Below, one piece after another: positions 5,909 through 8,858 of a stretch of DNA of 8,858 nucleotides. Position numbers and translations under genes: made by a program. Source of the DNA: DATNBT01 sp964579765. GTDB lineage: Bacteria; Acidobacteriota; Vicinamibacteria; Vicinamibacterales; CAVVIG01. Position 1 is the first letter of the stretch. Each line of letters opens with the position of its first letter. The stretch is taken from contig CAZOIK010000038.1 in NCBI GenBank assembly GCA_964579765.1, positions 1 through 8,858 on the forward strand. Direction: 5' to 3'. The notes beneath the pieces were generated by a model, which saw only the letters and a program-made list of their open reading frames with translations, had not been told where the DNA came from and ran no database searches.

Positions 5909-7048
5909 ATGAAACTGACGGGCTCCACTCCGGTTCCTATTGCGTTCGTGATGTCCAGTGGGCACGCTGGCGGCACCGAGCGCCAGATGATCGAACTGCT
6001 CCGGCGGCTCAATCCGGCGCGCTGGCAGGTCCACGTCGCCTGCGTGCACGCCAGCGGTGAATGGCTTCCGCAGATCGCGGAAGCCGCGGTCTCGATTCGG
6101 GAATTTCCGTTCTCCACGTTCCACCACGCGGACACGATGCGGCAGGCGCGTGAGTTCGTGCGCTGGTGCCGCGGCCGCGACATCGCGGTCGTCCACACCA
6201 CGGATCTCTGCACGAATATCTTCGCCCTGCCCGCGGCGGCGGCGGCCGGCGTGCCGGTCCGCGTCGCGAACCGCCGCGAGATCATCCCGGATCGCACGCG
6301 CGGCCAGATCGTCGCGCAACGCGCCGCGTATCAGCTGGCGCACAAGGTCGTCGCGAACTGCGACGCGGCGGCCGCGCGCCTGCGCTTCGAGCGCGTACCG
6401 GCCGGGCGCATCGTCGTGGTGCCGAACGGCGTGGACGCGTCCGCCTTCGCGGTCACCCGGTCGCGCCGCCCGCTCCGCCGGGTGACGATGGTCGCGCACC
6501 TGCAGCCGCAGAAGGGACACGACGTCCTCATCGACGCCGCGCCAGAAATCCTGCGCCACTTCCCGGACGCGCGCTTCGACATCGTCGGCACGGGACCGGA
6601 GCTCGAGCACCTGACGGCGCGCGCCAGGGCGCAGGGCATCGCACGCGCCGTGACGTTCGTCGGCTACGAACCCGACGTGCCTCGGCGGCTCACGCAGGCG
6701 GACATCTGCGTGCTGCCGTCGTACACCGAGGCGTGTCCGAACGCCGTCCTCGAAGCGATGGCGGCGAGCCTGCCGATCGTGGCCACCGCCGTCGGCGGCG
6801 TCGTCGAGCTCATCGAGGACGGTCGGAGCGGCCTGCTGATGTCGCCGGGCGATCCGCACGCGCTTGCGCACAGCGTCTGCCGGCTGATGGCGAGCCGCGC
6901 GATGGGCGCGCGGCTCGGCCGGGCGGCGTGCCTCGACGCGCAGCGCTACTCGTTCGATCGGATGACGGCCGCCTTCGAATCCATCTATCTCGGCGAGCTC
7001 GGCCGGCGCGGCGTCGCGCTGGGCCACGCGCCCGCGCTGGCGTCCTGA
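5909..7048 (+). CDS. glycosyltransferase, GT4 family (GT-B fold)
   Basis: This 379-residue glycosyltransferase has a typical length for GT4. The N-terminal acceptor domain begins with IAFVMSSGHAGGTERQ (11-26), the first beta strand and Gly-Gly loop. The donor domain has VPNGVD (171-176), a strand starting RVTMVAHLQPQKGHDVLIDA, then DIVGTGPELEHL, FVGYEPDVPRRL and PSYTEACPNAVLEAMAASLP, with a complete E-x7-E motif (E274 and E282). No signal peptide or membrane segment is seen, so it probably acts at the inner face of the membrane on a lipid-linked acceptor. ATG 5909 is chosen because a later ATG (5951, in VMSSG) would delete the first strand. There is no evident Shine-Dalgarno sequence in the 38-bp gap after amidotransferase 1. 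Its stop is one base from the next ATG. It is only distantly similar to the first glycosyltransferase here, so a different linkage is likely. Donor and acceptor are unknown. Confidence 0.92.
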   Translation: MKLTGSTPVPIAFVMSSGHAGGTERQMIELLRRLNPARWQVHVACVHASGEWLPQIAEAAVSIREFPFSTFHHADTMRQAREFVRWCRGRDIAVVHTTDLCTNIFALPAAAAAGVPVRVANRREIIPDRTRGQIVAQRAAYQLAHKVVANCDAAAARLRFERVPAGRIVVVPNGVDASAFAVTRSRRPLRRVTMVAHLQPQKGHDVLIDAAPEILRHFPDARFDIVGTGPELEHLTARARAQGIARAVTFVGYEPDVPRRLTQADICVLPSYTEACPNAVLEAMAASLPIVATAVGGVVELIEDGRSGLLMSPGDPHALAHSVCRLMASRAMGARLGRAACLDAQRYSFDRMTAAFESIYLGELGRRGVALGHAPALAS

Positions 7049-7049
7049 C

Positions 7050-8858
7050 ATGTGCGGCATCGCTGGGTTCGTGTCGTCGTTCGCGCTGGCCCCGGACGCG
7101 CGTGTCCGCGCGACGGCGATGCGCGACGTGCTGACGCACCGTGGGCCCGACGAAGCCGGTTTGCGCCTGGACGCGCACGCGGCCCTCGCCCACCGCCGTC
7201 TGAGCATCGTCGATCTGAAGACGGGCCAGCAGCCGCTCTCGAACGAAGACGAGACGGTGTGGGTCGTGTTCAACGGCGAGATCTACAACCACGCGTCCGT
7301 CCGGCGCGAGCTCGAGCGGTGCGGCCACCGCTATCGCACGAGGTCGGATACCGAGACCATCGTCCACGCCTACGAGGAGTGGGGCGACGAGTGCGTCCAT
7401 CGCTTCCGCGGCATGTTCGCGTTCGCCATCTGGGACGCGCCGCGGCGCCGGCTGCTGCTCGTGCGCGATCGCCTCGGCGTCAAGCCGCTCTACTGGGCAC
7501 AGCACCGCGACCTGCTGCTGTTCGGATCGGAGATCAAAGCCATCCTCGCGAGCGATTTCGTGCGGCCCGAAGCGCGTGCGTCCGTGCTGCCCGAGTATTT
7601 CGCGACGCGATCGACCGCGGGCGCCGACACGCTGTTCAAGGGCATTGCCCGCCTGCCGCCGGGCCACCGCCTCGTGTTCGAGCGCGGGCGCGTGCACGTC
7701 AGCCGGTACTGGGACATCCCGTCGGGCGCCGCGCCGAAGCTCGCCGACACGCGCGAGGCCGTCGATCGCTTCCGCGATCTGTTCACCGAGTCGGTGAAGC
7801 TCCGGTTGATGAGCGACGTGCCGCTCGGCGTGTTCCTGTCCGGCGGCCTCGACAGCAGCGCCATCGCGGCGACGACGGCGACGCTGGTCGGACGCCCGAT
7901 CGAGACGTTCTCGGTCGCGTTCAAGGACCGGGCGTTCAGCGAGCTCAACTACGCACGCGAGGTGTCCACGGCCATCGGCGCAAATCCACACGACGTCGTG
8001 ATCGACGGCGACGACTTCTTCGGCGCGCTGCCGCGGCTGGTGTGGCACGAAGACGAGCCGATTGCCCATCCGTCCAGCGTGCCGCTCTACTTCGTGTCGT
8101 CGCTCGCGAAGAAGCACGTCACGGTGGTGCTCACCGGCGAAGGGAGCGACGAGCTGCTCGCCGGCTACGGACGGTATCCACGCATCCTGTGGAACTGGCG
8201 CGCCGGGCGCTTGTACGACGCCGCCGTGCCGGGCCCGCTGCGTTCGGCGATTGCAGGACGGCTCGTGCCGACGCTGCCGCCGCGGCTGGCGCGCTTTGCG
8301 GGCCGATCCTTTCTCGGCCTCGATCGCAGTCCGGGATCGATGGTGTTCGACAGTTTCGCCAGCATGCGGCTCGCCGAACAGCGGTCGCTGCTCTCGCGTG
8401 GTTTCAAGTACGCCGCCACGCCGGAGCGCGCGTACGGACCGTCGCTCGAATACTTCCGCACGCCGCCCGCCGGATCGACGCTGCTGGATCGGCTCCTCTA
8501 CGCGGACATGAAGACGTACCTGGTCGAGCTGCTGATGAAGCAGGACCAGATGAGCATGGCCGCGTCCATCGAGAGCCGCGTGCCCTTCCTCGATCACGTG
8601 CTCGTCGAGTTCGCGGCCGCGCTGCCCGACGTCTGCAAGCTCTCCGGCCTGACGACCAAGCGCATCCTGCGCGACGCGATGAAGACGATGCTGCCGGCCT
8701 CGATTCTGAACCGGCCGAAGATGGGATTTCCGGTGCCGCTCGGCCAGTGGCTGCGGGGTCCGTGGAAGAGCGTCGCGTCGGACGTCCTGCTCGATCGCCG
8801 ATCGCGCGAACGCGGCGTCATCGATCCGCCGGCTGTCGAACGGCTGCTGCGCGATCAC
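7050..8858 (+). CDS. asnB: asparagine synthase-type glutamine amidotransferase 2 (3' end beyond window)
   Basis: The frame is open for 603 codons to the window edge with no stop. It begins MCGIAGFVSSF, so Cys2 is again the glutaminase nucleophile. RRLSIVD (49-55), NGEIYN (75-80) and RSDTETI bind glutamine. The synthase domain has PP-loop SGGLDSS (264-270) and TGEGSDELLAGYGRY from 362, then QDQMSMAASIESRVPFLDH and RPKMGFPVPLGQWLRG near the end. Judged by amidotransferase 1, roughly 35-45 residues are missing. Catalytic motifs differ consistently from amidotransferase 1 (TGEGSDELLAGY against SGDGGDELFGGY), so the two are diverged subfamilies, not a recent duplication. The start follows the upstream TGA by one base (TGACATG), implying coupling by re-initiation. 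It could be a true asparagine synthase or, more likely in this locus, an amidating enzyme for polysaccharide sugars. The symbol denotes the family only. Confidence 0.9.
   Translation, partial: MCGIAGFVSSFALAPDARVRATAMRDVLTHRGPDEAGLRLDAHAALAHRRLSIVDLKTGQQPLSNEDETVWVVFNGEIYNHASVRRELERCGHRYRTRSDTETIVHAYEEWGDECVHRFRGMFAFAIWDAPRRRLLLVRDRLGVKPLYWAQHRDLLLFGSEIKAILASDFVRPEARASVLPEYFATRSTAGADTLFKGIARLPPGHRLVFERGRVHVSRYWDIPSGAAPKLADTREAVDRFRDLFTESVKLRLMSDVPLGVFLSGGLDSSAIAATTATLVGRPIETFSVAFKDRAFSELNYAREVSTAIGANPHDVVIDGDDFFGALPRLVWHEDEPIAHPSSVPLYFVSSLAKKHVTVVLTGEGSDELLAGYGRYPRILWNWRAGRLYDAAVPGPLRSAIAGRLVPTLPPRLARFAGRSFLGLDRSPGSMVFDSFASMRLAEQRSLLSRGFKYAATPERAYGPSLEYFRTPPAGSTLLDRLLYADMKTYLVELLMKQDQMSMAASIESRVPFLDHVLVEFAAALPDVCKLSGLTTKRILRDAMKTMLPASILNRPKMGFPVPLGQWLRGPWKSVASDVLLDRRSRERGVIDPPAVERLLRDH

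Noticed and set aside
6810..8858. A 682-codon open frame on the minus strand opposite amidotransferase 2
   Set aside because: Same artefact of GC-rich codon use. The plus strand encodes an unmistakable amidotransferase with all motifs intact.

Overview
This GC-rich window carries a five-gene, single-strand cluster for surface polysaccharide (O-antigen or exopolysaccharide) synthesis. All five genes are on the + strand and tightly packed. The order is: glycosyltransferase (GT4 type, 257-1483), heparinase II/III-family protein (1480-3951), asparagine-synthase-type amidotransferase 1 (3939-5870), a second GT4 glycosyltransferase (5909-7048), and amidotransferase 2 (7050 to the window edge, incomplete). 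The junctions are a 4-bp ATGA overlap, a 13-bp overlap, a 38-bp gap and a 1-bp gap, so one translationally coupled operon is likely. Codons end mostly in G or C throughout.

The source is probably an environmental Acidobacteriota, with the Vicinamibacterales (subdivision 6) as my best guess. The grounds are base composition, gene style, and repeats that encode peptide tags such as GLKACTT, VRTFRSA and DLKVRTT, which I remember from that lineage. This is recollection and inference, not a search result.

The most unusual content is a family of short palindromic repeats present three times (1421-1473, 2757-2830, 3840-3922). Each element is a pair of inverted ~23-30 bp units that start with GTAG (or GTCG) followed by an 18-bp palindrome. 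That is the architecture of REP sequences and REPINs. Two palindrome subtypes differ at exactly two base pairs, and both differences are compensated. All three elements are read through by protein-coding genes in their stop-free frame. One forms the last 20 residues of the first glycosyltransferase, one forms a ~24-residue insertion inside the heparinase-family protein, and one forms most of that protein's C-terminal tail, ending just before the start of amidotransferase 1.

Together the genes suggest addition of sugars to a lipid-linked repeat unit by two GT4 enzymes, with carboxyl groups of uronic-acid-type sugars (or another acid) amidated by two divergent glutamine-dependent amidotransferases. 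The polysaccharide-lyase-like protein would act on the same uronate-containing glycan. The first ~255 bases hold no intact gene. One frame there resembles the N-terminal part of a SAM-dependent methyltransferase that breaks off just before the SAM-binding motif. I saw no RNA genes, CRISPR arrays, transposase genes, convincing promoters or classical terminators.
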